From assembly GCA_026414565.1 (NCBI GenBank), contig JAOAIT010000037.1, positions 1 through 64,000 of the forward strand: a DNA stretch of 64,000 nt. Direction: 5' to 3'. Made by a program: the position numbers and the translations under genes. This document shows positions 11,048-18,410 of the stretch, one piece after another. Source of the stretch: Verrucomicrobiia bacterium. GTDB taxonomy: Bacteria > Verrucomicrobiota > Verrucomicrobiia > Limisphaerales > Fontisphaeraceae. Positions within the stretch are counted from its first letter, which is position 1. The number at the start of each line of letters is the position of its first letter. Below the pieces are notes generated by a model, which did not search any database, was not told the origin of the DNA, and saw nothing but the letters and a program-made list of their open reading frames with translations.

Positions 11048-11917
11048 ATGGGTGCGGCAAAAAAATGCGTGCGGCGTTGGCTGGCCGATGGGGCGATGGC
11101 TGTTTTAAGCCTGGCGCCGGTGGGGCGCGTGTTTGACTGGCTGGCCTGGCAGCGGCGGCGCACCCTGCGCCGGCAGGTGGAGGCGCGCCTGCGTGCTGCG
11201 GGGCAGTACGGCGATGTGGTGAGCTTCGGCCCTTTCAAGGGGCTGCGCTATCCGCCGGGCTGGGCGGACAGCCGTTTCGAAAAAATCATTGGGGCTTACG
11301 AGGCCGAGCTGCATCCGGTGGTGGAATCCCTCTGCGCCACGCCTTACGCCGATATTGTCAACATCGGCGCTGCGGAAGGTTATTACGCGGTGGGCCTGGC
11401 ACGGCGCATCCCCGCGGCCACGGTGCATGCCTTTGAGATGGACGAGGCGCGCCGGCAGATGTGCCGGGCGATGGCGGAACTGAACGGGGTGGCGGCGCGG
11501 GTCCACGTGCTGGGGGTGGCCACGGTGGAGGCCCTGCGACAGCTTCCGCTCAGCGGCACGCAAACGCCGAGAGCGGGAGCCGTCATGCGGTCAGGGGAGA
11601 CGCGGGGGCAGCCCGGCCCGCTGGTGGTGTGCGATTGCGAGGGGGCGGAGCGGGAGCTGTTGAATCCGGAGGCGGTGCCGTGGCTGGCAGGAGCGGATGT
11701 TTTGGTGGAGGTGCACGAATTCATGGCGCCGGGGGTGGCGGAGGTATTGCGGCGGCGGTTTGCGGGCACGCATGAGCTGCAGGTGATTCCCACGGCGGGG
11801 CTGGCCTACGCCCATTATCCCCAGTTGCAACAACTCACCTTTGCCGAAATCCACGCCATGGTGGGCGAAGAACGCAGCCGGCTCATGGAGTGGTTTTGGT
11901 TGAAATCAGCAGGGTGA
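11048..11917 (+). CDS. FkbM-like SAM-dependent methyltransferase
   Basis: This 289-residue protein looks like a Rossmann-fold methyltransferase. A glycine-rich motif I is present as IVNIGAAEGYYAVGLA (about residues 99-114), followed by an acidic end of strand 2 (AFEMDEARRQ) that would hold the SAM ribose. The segment VVCDCEGAERELL (about 195-207) matches the D-x-E-G-x-E motif of the FkbM family. The substrate is unknown; FkbM-type enzymes often methylate sugars or polyketides, but nothing nearby identifies a target. The N-terminal 35 residues contain a moderately hydrophobic, arginine-rich stretch that may be an amphipathic membrane contact. The start ATG lies 12 bases after coaE. Confidence 0.7.
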   Translation: MGAAKKCVRRWLADGAMAVLSLAPVGRVFDWLAWQRRRTLRRQVEARLRAAGQYGDVVSFGPFKGLRYPPGWADSRFEKIIGAYEAELHPVVESLCATPYADIVNIGAAEGYYAVGLARRIPAATVHAFEMDEARRQMCRAMAELNGVAARVHVLGVATVEALRQLPLSGTQTPRAGAVMRSGETRGQPGPLVVCDCEGAERELLNPEAVPWLAGADVLVEVHEFMAPGVAEVLRRRFAGTHELQVIPTAGLAYAHYPQLQQLTFAEIHAMVGEERSRLMEWFWLKSAG

Positions 11918-11949
11918 GGCATTTTGTGGACGCCACCGCCGCAGGGGCC

Positions 11950-12600
11950 ATGACGAGTGCTCTCCAGGAAGTCTTCCATGCGGCTTCCCCCACGGCGGTG
12001 GCGATCAACACGGCCCTGATGATCTGGGCCTGGCGGCGGCAGTTGCCCTGGGTCAACGTCATCGTTTTATACGCCGGCAGTGCCCTGGGCATGGGTTTGT
12101 TATCGGGCTGGTGGTGTGCCGTGGCAACGGGCCTGCCTGGGTGGAGCGGGTGGATTTGGCTCGGCGTGTGCCTGAGTCCCAGCCTTATGATTTCCCGTTT
12201 GATTGCCCAGGATTTATGGGAATGGCGGGCGGAGCGGCCGCGCTACGGATACGAAGTAATGGCAGTGACCGGCCTGCTGGTGGCCTGGCCCTACGCCTTG
12301 TTGATGGAGCCATGGCGCTGGACCTTCGCAGGGGCGGCTTTTGCCCTGGCGGTGGTCTGGCAGGTTTGCATGACGCCATGGCTGATTCGCAAATCGCCCG
12401 CCCCGGCGCCCCGCGACTGGGTGGGGCCGGTGGCGTGGGTAGGTTGGGTGAGCATGATGGGCTGCGCTGTGCTTGGCAGCAGCCGGATGGACAGGGCGCA
12501 AGACGAGTGGCTATGGCTTTTGCTGGCCCTTCCGGGGCTGCTGGCGTTCCTGCCGTGGCGCCGGATCAACGCGGCCAAAGCAAAACCTGGTCCCGCTTAA
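11950..12600 (+). CDS. Multi-pass membrane protein of unknown function
   Basis: I do not recognise the family. The 216-residue product has about six hydrophobic segments, for example around VIVLYAGSALGMGLL, WIWLGVCLSPSLMI, VMAVTGLLVAWPYALL and LWLLLALPGLLAF, so it is almost certainly an integral inner-membrane protein. The chosen ATG at 11950 follows a GGGG stretch and avoids overlap; a GTG at 11890 would add 20 residues and overlap the methyltransferase gene by 28 bases. The 3' end overlaps the 3' end of batE on the other strand by 35 bases. No catalytic motif was seen. Confidence 0.6.
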   Translation: MTSALQEVFHAASPTAVAINTALMIWAWRRQLPWVNVIVLYAGSALGMGLLSGWWCAVATGLPGWSGWIWLGVCLSPSLMISRLIAQDLWEWRAERPRYGYEVMAVTGLLVAWPYALLMEPWRWTFAGAAFALAVVWQVCMTPWLIRKSPAPAPRDWVGPVAWVGWVSMMGCAVLGSSRMDRAQDEWLWLLLALPGLLAFLPWRRINAAKAKPGPA

Positions 12601-13315
12601 CCCAGCCGGCACGGCCGCGGTCGTCGCGGATTTCCAGCCAGTCTTGGTTTTCGCTCAGGACGCGCACTTCGGCGCCTTCCGGGAGGTTCCAGACGGGTTT
12701 GGAGACGTCGTAGGGTGCGAGGCGGGCCTGGACGTCCTTTTGGGCCACAATGGCCACGCGCTGCCCCCAGTGGAAATAAGCCGCGCCGGTCAGGCAGGCC
12801 AGGTTGAACAACCACACGGCGAGGAGGAGCCAACCCACGCTGCGCCAGCGGGTGCGCCAGGCCGCGCGCCATTGTCCCAAAGTTAAAACGCCCAGCCATG
12901 CCCACAGAATGATGGAGGCGGCCACGCACCACTCGTTGAGCGTCAGGCGTCCCAGCAGGGCTTCCAGTCCGCGGGGGCCAACTTCTTCGCGGCCACTGAC
13001 GGCCCGGCGAATGGAGGCGAGGTTGGCGCGGATGTCGGGGTCGCGCGGAGCCAGGCGCTCGGCGTGGCGCAGCGCGTAAATGGCCCGGCCCGGCTGGCCG
13101 GCCCGGAAGTGCGCCGTGCCGAGATTGTAGTAGAGGGCGGGGGAGACCTGTCCGGCCTTCAGCAATTGCTCATAACGGGCAATGGCTTCGGCATACCGGC
13201 CCTGCTCGCATAATTGATTGGCCTGGGCAAATTCCTCCTCCGGCGTGGCGGCGGCCAGGGCCGCCGTCAGCCAGGCCATCGCCAGAAAAGCGAGCCAATG
13301 CCTCCGTTGCTTCAT
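12566..13315 (-). CDS. batE: BatE-like TPR and SH3-domain membrane protein
   Basis: The 249-residue protein has a signal-like N-terminus, then TPR repeats (about residues 25-105, with ALYYNLGTAHFRAGQPGRAI). Two hydrophobic segments follow (about 130-150 and 160-182), and the C-terminal SH3-like domain includes AEVRVLSENQDWLEI and GWVKRDQVLL. This architecture matches BatE of the Bat operon. Its start overlaps the batD stop in an ATGA arrangement, which supports translational coupling. Bat proteins are linked to stress or oxygen tolerance through MoxR and VWA partners, but their exact role is unsettled. Neither batA/batB nor moxR is adjacent. The 3' end overlaps the convergent membrane-protein gene. 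Confidence 0.72.
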   Translation of the reverse strand: MKQRRHWLAFLAMAWLTAALAAATPEEEFAQANQLCEQGRYAEAIARYEQLLKAGQVSPALYYNLGTAHFRAGQPGRAIYALRHAERLAPRDPDIRANLASIRRAVSGREEVGPRGLEALLGRLTLNEWCVAASIILWAWLGVLTLGQWRAAWRTRWRSVGWLLLAVWLFNLACLTGAAYFHWGQRVAIVAQKDVQARLAPYDVSKPVWNLPEGAEVRVLSENQDWLEIRDDRGRAGWVKRDQVLLWPR

Positions 13316-15072
13316 GCCCGCGGCTCCTTGAGTTCCAGTTGTTCCAGTGCACGCAGCACGGCCATCGCTTTGGCCAGCATGGCGGGCAGATCCGCCGGTG
13401 CGGCGGCGGGGGCGTAGCGCGCCTGGTCACAGGCCTGAAACAGCGCGCTCAAATCGGCCAGCCAGGGCGCGTCCACGCCGGCAGGGCGCAGCCGCTCGTC
13501 AATCACGGCCTCGGTGATGGCGGAGGCGGGCAGGTCCAGGCGCTCGCCCAGCCGCTCCTGCAGGAGGCGGAAGAGGGTGGAATAGAAGGCCCCGGTTTGC
13601 TGGGTTTGGGCGAGTTGTTGCAGCTCCTGCAGGCCGCGTGTAATCAGGCGTTGCGTATCACGCCGGCGGCGCAGGCGCGGGTTGGTGGCGAGCTGCTCCT
13701 GGCGGCGGCGCCAGAGCCAGGAGCCGGTGAACAGCGCGAGGGGGGCCAGTTGCAGCGCCAGAAACCACGGCTGTTGCAGCAGCGGTGGCGCGGGAGCCAG
13801 CAATGCGCCCAAGTGCGGTTTGATGGCCACCAGCCCCACCGTATTGGTTTCCTCGGCAGGCAGGAAAGGCGTAAGGCCGGCACTGGGCCGCACCACGAGC
13901 GCAAACTCCGGCCCGCTCAAGGTTTGGTAGCGGGCGGTCACCGGATCAAAAACGCTGAGTTGAAAGGCGGGGAGCAGGCGGGTTTCGGTGCTTTGGGGGA
14001 CGACGACCTGCTCGAAGATTTTTCGTCCGCCCAGCCCGAGGGGGCCGGTGTTTTCGAGTTTGGAGGTGGGCGGATAGACCTTGAAAGCCGTCCACTGCGG
14101 CTGCTCCGGCAGGCGCACGGTGTCCAGCAGCAGGTGCTCGCTGGAAAGCTCGATTTTGACGGTGATGGGATCGCCCACGGCCACGTTGGTGGGGGAGGCG
14201 GAGACCTTCATTTGCACGGCGCCAATCAGGCCGGAGAAATGGGGTGGCGCATTGGGGGGCAGGGGCAGGACCTCGATGGCTACCGGGGCGTTGGTGATGA
14301 TGACCTGCCGCCAATCCAGGATTTCATTGAAGAAGAAGCTGCGGCGGGCGTTGGCGGCGGGCAGGCGGGCTTGAAAGCGCACCGGCCCCAGTTCCCAGCG
14401 GCCGGGCTGATGTGCCAGCACATAGGTTTGAAAGCGGTGCAGGACAAAGTTGCGGCCGCCGAAGCCCACCATTTGGGGGCGTTGCGCCTGCCAGGGACCG
14501 GTGGTGAAGCCGGTGGCGGTCCATTCGGGGGTGCCTTGTTGTTCGGCCACGGCGTAGAGGTCCACCGTGACCAGGGCCAGCTCGCCGGCGTAGAGGTTGC
14601 TGCGGGCCAGGTGCAGGCGGAGGAAGGCTTGTTGCTGGATGATGGCGGGGTCCATCTCGGTGACGCGCAGGGCGATGGGCTGGGTGGTGACCCATTGCTC
14701 CCCAATGGGCACGCGGACGGGGGGAATGACGTAGGTGCCCGCCTGGGGGGCAGTGAGCTGGTAATTCAGGGTAATTTGCTGAATGGCCTGGCCGTTGATG
14801 ATTTGCATGACCTGCGAGGGGCCCACGTATTGAATCTGGAGGCCGGGCACCTCGATGCGCGGGACGGCGCGCGGGGCCGCGTTCTCAATGACGATTTGCA
14901 ACTCGATGGTCTGGCCCGCGCTCAGGTTGGTGGTGGAGACGCGCAATTCCACCGGGGCGGCCGCGGCGTAGCCGCAGGCCAGGGCCAGGACCAGGCACAC
15001 GGCGGCCAGTACGGACCGGCCACACGCGGCCCGCCCGCGCGAAAGAGTCTGACTTGGGCCTGCAGGCATCAT
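13312..15072 (-). CDS. batD: BatD-like oxygen-tolerance protein
   Basis: The product, about 586 residues, starts with a signal peptide (hydrophobic core VLAAVCLVLALACGYA), followed by a long beta-rich region beginning VELRVSTTNLSAGQTIELQI, typical of BatD. A single membrane segment lies late in the protein (about LALQLAPLALFTGSW), followed by a basic cytoplasmic segment and a helical C-terminal domain. The ATG at 15072, or the next codon at 15069, is preferred over an in-frame TTG at 15111 because it places the signal peptide close to the N-terminus. The gene is followed directly by batE with overlapping stop and start codons. BatD is thought to be a periplasmic scaffold for Bat VWA proteins, which are not encoded next to it here. 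Confidence 0.78.
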   Translation of the reverse strand: MMPAGPSQTLSRGRAACGRSVLAAVCLVLALACGYAAAAPVELRVSTTNLSAGQTIELQIVIENAAPRAVPRIEVPGLQIQYVGPSQVMQIINGQAIQQITLNYQLTAPQAGTYVIPPVRVPIGEQWVTTQPIALRVTEMDPAIIQQQAFLRLHLARSNLYAGELALVTVDLYAVAEQQGTPEWTATGFTTGPWQAQRPQMVGFGGRNFVLHRFQTYVLAHQPGRWELGPVRFQARLPAANARRSFFFNEILDWRQVIITNAPVAIEVLPLPPNAPPHFSGLIGAVQMKVSASPTNVAVGDPITVKIELSSEHLLLDTVRLPEQPQWTAFKVYPPTSKLENTGPLGLGGRKIFEQVVVPQSTETRLLPAFQLSVFDPVTARYQTLSGPEFALVVRPSAGLTPFLPAEETNTVGLVAIKPHLGALLAPAPPLLQQPWFLALQLAPLALFTGSWLWRRRQEQLATNPRLRRRRDTQRLITRGLQELQQLAQTQQTGAFYSTLFRLLQERLGERLDLPASAITEAVIDERLRPAGVDAPWLADLSALFQACDQARYAPAAAPADLPAMLAKAMAVLRALEQLELKEPRA

Positions 15073-15170
15073 CCCGGGCGCATTTTTGCCTTTGTCCGTT
15101 GGACAGCGCAAGAGTCGTCTTGTTCAAGGGGCGCGGGCGGGACAGGTGGGCTGGCGGGCTCGTTATTCCC

Positions 15171-15200
15171 TTGGCCGGAGGGGTGTTGTGCCCATATACT
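15171..15200 (+). promoter_or_regulatory. Candidate sigma70 promoter of the sulfatase gene
   Basis: TTGGCC (15171-15176) and TATACT (15195-15200) are separated by 18 bases, ending 21 bases before the sulfatase ATG. The -10 element matches the consensus at five of six positions and the -35 element is weaker. This is a by-eye prediction. Confidence 0.4.
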
Positions 15201-15221
15201 GCCTTGCAATCAGTCACCCGT

Positions 15222-16817
15222 ATGAAGCCTTTTTTGTTTTGGGGCATGGGATTCCTGGCCGGCCTGGGGGTTTGGGCGATGCAGGCCGCCGCCCCGCCAG
15301 CGCGCCCAAATATCTTGTTCATCATGAGCGATGATCATGCGGCCCATGCGATCAGCGCCTATGGCAGCAAGGTCAATCAGACGCCTCATCTGGACCGGCT
15401 GGCGCGTGAAGGGATGCGGTTTGATCGCTGTTTTGCGGTCAATTCCATTTGCACGCCGAGCCGGGCAACCATCTTGACGGGCAAATACAGTCATCTCAAT
15501 GGCACGCCAGTGTTCAACCGGTTTGATGGAGGCCAGCCGACGGTGGCGAAGATGTTGCAGGCGGGAGGGTATTACACGGCCATGATTGGCAAGTGGCACC
15601 TGGGGAGTGATCCCACCGGCTTTGATTATTGGAACATCCTGCCGGGGCAGGGCCGCTACAATGATCCCGTTTTCTATGATGCCCGCGGGGCGCGGATTTA
15701 TCCCGGCTACGTGACGGATGTTATTACGGATTTGACCCTCGAGGTGCTCAAAAACCGGCCCAAAAACAAACCGTTTTTTGTGATGTCCCACCACAAGGCG
15801 CCGCATCGGGAGTGGACGCCGCCGCCCCAGCATCAGGCGCGGTTTGCCGGCCGGCGTATTCCGGAACCGGCCACCTTGCGCGATGATTATGCCGGGCGGG
15901 CGGACGCGCTGCGCGAGCAGCAGCAAAGTGTGTTTCGGGATTTGACGCGGCGCGATCTCAAGCTGATTCCGCCGCCGGGGTTGACCCCGGCTCAGTCCAA
16001 CCAGTGGTTGAACGTGAAGCCCACCGAGGTGGAAATCGAGGAAAACGGCGTGAAGCGGGTGTTGCGCGGGGAGGCCTTGGACGCGTGGAAATACCAGCGT
16101 TACATGCAGGATTATCTGGCCTGTGTGCAGAGTCTGGATGACAACGTGGGCCGGCTGCTGGACTGGCTCCGGGCCAATCAACTGGAGGAGAATACGGTGG
16201 TGATTTATACCAGTGACCAGGGCTTCTTCCTGGGGGATCATGGGCTGTACGACAAACGTTTCATGTACGAAGAATCCATTCGGATGCCATTCCTGGTGCG
16301 TTGGCCGGGGGTGGTGCCGGCCGGCCGGGTGGAGACCTCGCTGGTCATCAACTGCGATTTTGCCCCCACGTTCCTGGACCTTGCCTGCCAGGGCATTCCT
16401 GAAGACATGCAGGGACGCAGCCTCGTGCCGCTGCTGCTGGGGGCGAAGCCGGACGACTGGCGGAAGAGTTTTTATTACCGTTATTATCACGATCCCGGCC
16501 ATCACAACACCCGGGCGCATTACGGCGTGCGCACGGAGACGCACAAGCTGATCTATTACTGGACCAAAAACCAGTGGGAGCTGTACGACCTGGTGAAAGA
16601 CCCGGAGGAGCTGCGCAATATCTTCCATGACCCGGCACAGAAGGAGACCGTCAAAAAATTGCAGGAGGAGTTGAAGCGCCTGAAGGCGGAGCTGAAGGAT
16701 GAGGATCAGTTTGCCACCAACCAGCCGCCGGACGGGGTGGACGGCCCGGCGCCGGCGTGGGCGCCGGACTTCAAACCCCCGGCGGCGAGAAAGACGGCGG
16801 GGGCAACGGCGCAATAA
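15222..16817 (+). CDS. Secreted formylglycine-dependent sulfatase
   Basis: Type I sulfatases hydrolyse sulfate esters, in this phylum usually on polysaccharides or glycosaminoglycans, in the periplasm or outside the cell. The 531-residue product has a signal peptide, then the metal-binding start RPNILFIMSDDHAAHA. The activation motif is SICTPSRAT, with Cys77 to be converted to formylglycine by a sulfatase-maturing enzyme. TGKYSHLNG and GKWHLG follow, and YTSDQGFFLGDHG late in the protein supplies further metal ligands. The C-terminus is an extended charged and proline/alanine tail. The ATG at 15222 is chosen because it opens the signal peptide; an upstream extension would run into the batD promoter region. 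The natural substrate cannot be read from the sequence. Confidence 0.92.
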   Translation: MKPFLFWGMGFLAGLGVWAMQAAAPPARPNILFIMSDDHAAHAISAYGSKVNQTPHLDRLAREGMRFDRCFAVNSICTPSRATILTGKYSHLNGTPVFNRFDGGQPTVAKMLQAGGYYTAMIGKWHLGSDPTGFDYWNILPGQGRYNDPVFYDARGARIYPGYVTDVITDLTLEVLKNRPKNKPFFVMSHHKAPHREWTPPPQHQARFAGRRIPEPATLRDDYAGRADALREQQQSVFRDLTRRDLKLIPPPGLTPAQSNQWLNVKPTEVEIEENGVKRVLRGEALDAWKYQRYMQDYLACVQSLDDNVGRLLDWLRANQLEENTVVIYTSDQGFFLGDHGLYDKRFMYEESIRMPFLVRWPGVVPAGRVETSLVINCDFAPTFLDLACQGIPEDMQGRSLVPLLLGAKPDDWRKSFYYRYYHDPGHHNTRAHYGVRTETHKLIYYWTKNQWELYDLVKDPEELRNIFHDPAQKETVKKLQEELKRLKAELKDEDQFATNQPPDGVDGPAPAWAPDFKPPAARKTAGATAQ

Positions 16818-16955
16818 GTCCCTGGCCTGACTGCCAACCAAAGCCCCCCATGGCAGTGGGTGGGAACCGGCCAGCCATACTCAAAGCATGGGGTGGTGAG
16901 GTTGAATGGCGACAAAGTGGCTTCCTAAAACGGCCAAGGGTGTTAAGGTGTAGCC

Positions 16956-18278
16956 ATGCACGATGCCGCAGGCGCAAGCGGGTGGCCGGCCCTGGTGGGG
17001 GGCGTGTTGGCGCTGCTGTTTCTGGGGCTGGCGCTGCGCGCCAATCGTCGCCGCCGGCTGGTGGACAACCTGCCCACGAGCAAAACCACCGGGGTCTTTA
17101 TTGGCTTGGTGGAATTGCAGGGCACGGCGGAGACGCCCCGGCCGCTGCGCAGTTTTCTGGCGGAGATCCCCTGTGTTTATTACCAGTATGAAGTGGCCGA
17201 GCATTGGTCCCGGACGGTTACCGAGACCTACACGGACAGCCAGGGAAATCGCCGCACACGCACGCGGCACGAGAGCGGTTGGAAAACCGTGGACAGCGGC
17301 GGGCGGATGATCCCGTTTTATTTGCAGGATGATTACGGGGCGGTGCTGGTGCGGCCGGAGGGCGCCACGATTGAACCCAGGACGGTATTTTCGACGATTT
17401 GCGGGCGCACGGAGCCGCTGTATTACGCCAAGGGGCCGGCCTGGGCGGTGGCCAATTCGGATCACCGGCGGCGGTTCAAGGAGGAGGCCATCCCGTTGAA
17501 GGCGCCCGTGTACGTGATGGGCCAGGCGCGCGAGCGTCAGGACGTGGTGGCTCCCGAAATTGCCGCGGATAAAAGCGCGCCGATGTTTTTGATTTCGACG
17601 CGCACGGAAAGGGAAATCAGCCGCGGATACGGGTGGGCGTGGTATGGATGGAACCTGCTGGGGCTGCTCTGCGCGGCGGGCGGGGCGGTGATCAGTTTTC
17701 AGGGACAGTGGCCGCCGGTGGCGGTGGCCGCCCTGGCCGGGGGAGGGTACCTGTTGCTGTTGCTGCTGGGATGGATGTGGGTGGTGTTCAACAGCATGGT
17801 GGACTTGCGCAACCGCGTCCAACAGGCCTGGTCGCTGGTGGATGTGCAGCTCAAGCGGCGGCACGATTTGATTCCCAATGTGGTCGCGGTGGTGAGCGGG
17901 CTGCGGGATTATGAGCGCGAGGTGCAGGAAACCCTGGCCCTGCTGCGCGCGCAAATGCAGGCCACCGCGCCCGGTGAGCCCGGCCCGGATCCGGCGGCGG
18001 TCGGCCAGCGGCTGCTGGCGCTGGCGGAGCGTTACCCGGAGCTGAAGGCGCAGGAACCCTTTTTGCGTCTGCAACGCGAGCTGGCGGACACCGAGACGCG
18101 GATTGCACTGGCGCGGGGGTATTACAATGAAATCGCCACCCATCACAACCTGCGGCTGGAGTTGATCCCGGATCGTTTCCTGGCGCGCCTGGCCGGCATG
18201 CAGCCGCGGCCGTTGATGGAGGCCAATGATTTCCAGCGCCCGCCGGTGGTGGTGGATGCCCTGCCCAGCCCGACGTGA
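16956..18278 (+). CDS. GIDE-type domain fused to a LemA domain, membrane protein
   Basis: The 440-residue protein has an N-terminal membrane helix (about residues 10-28), then a region of about 60-215 resembling the GIDE (E3 ubiquitin ligase-like) domain of bacterial membrane proteins: SFLAEIPCVYYQYEVAEH, and basic residues around a TRTRHESGWKTV segment. Two more membrane helices follow (about 228-276). The C-terminal part is a LemA domain: WMWVVFNSMVDLRNRVQQAW and VDVQLKRRHDLIPNVV, continuing to IATHHNLRLELIPD. LemA proteins usually have one N-terminal helix and form long helical bundles. A role in envelope maintenance or stress is inferred. AAGGTG five bases before the ATG is a plausible ribosome binding site. 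The bacterial GIDE domain is not evidence of ubiquitination. Confidence 0.78.
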   Translation: MHDAAGASGWPALVGGVLALLFLGLALRANRRRRLVDNLPTSKTTGVFIGLVELQGTAETPRPLRSFLAEIPCVYYQYEVAEHWSRTVTETYTDSQGNRRTRTRHESGWKTVDSGGRMIPFYLQDDYGAVLVRPEGATIEPRTVFSTICGRTEPLYYAKGPAWAVANSDHRRRFKEEAIPLKAPVYVMGQARERQDVVAPEIAADKSAPMFLISTRTEREISRGYGWAWYGWNLLGLLCAAGGAVISFQGQWPPVAVAALAGGGYLLLLLLGWMWVVFNSMVDLRNRVQQAWSLVDVQLKRRHDLIPNVVAVVSGLRDYEREVQETLALLRAQMQATAPGEPGPDPAAVGQRLLALAERYPELKAQEPFLRLQRELADTETRIALARGYYNEIATHHNLRLELIPDRFLARLAGMQPRPLMEANDFQRPPVVVDALPSPT

Positions 18279-18376
18279 TGCCACAGGGCCGGGGAGGAGG
18301 GAGATGGTGGCCGCGACTGGCGCGGGAGCGTTGCCCCGGACAGCAGCGCGGCGGGGGAGGTTCGGAATTTCCTTTT

Positions 18377-18404
18377 TTGGGCGGGGCGGTTTGCACACTA
18401 TCAT
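18377..18404 (+). promoter_or_regulatory. Candidate promoter that would give a leaderless oxidoreductase mRNA
   Basis: TTGGGC (18377-18382) and TATCAT (18399-18404) are 16 bases apart. The ATG at 18411 starts only six bases after the -10 element, about where transcription would begin. No Shine-Dalgarno sequence precedes the ATG. This is a by-eye prediction. Confidence 0.35.
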
Positions 18405-18410
18405 TGGGCC

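Noticed and set aside
10735-11238. Extra open frames overlapping coaE and the methyltransferase gene on both strands
   Set aside because: They are shadows of GC-rich coding sequence with no recognisable domains or ribosome binding sites.
15073-15111. Upstream TTG start for batD
   Set aside because: It would place 13 charged residues before the signal peptide; the ATG at 15072 or 15069 fits a secreted protein better.
13339-15225. Plus-strand open frame of 628 codons across batD
   Set aside because: It is the complement of batD, whose signal peptide and domain pattern are clear; the plus-strand product is low-complexity glycine, alanine and glutamine.
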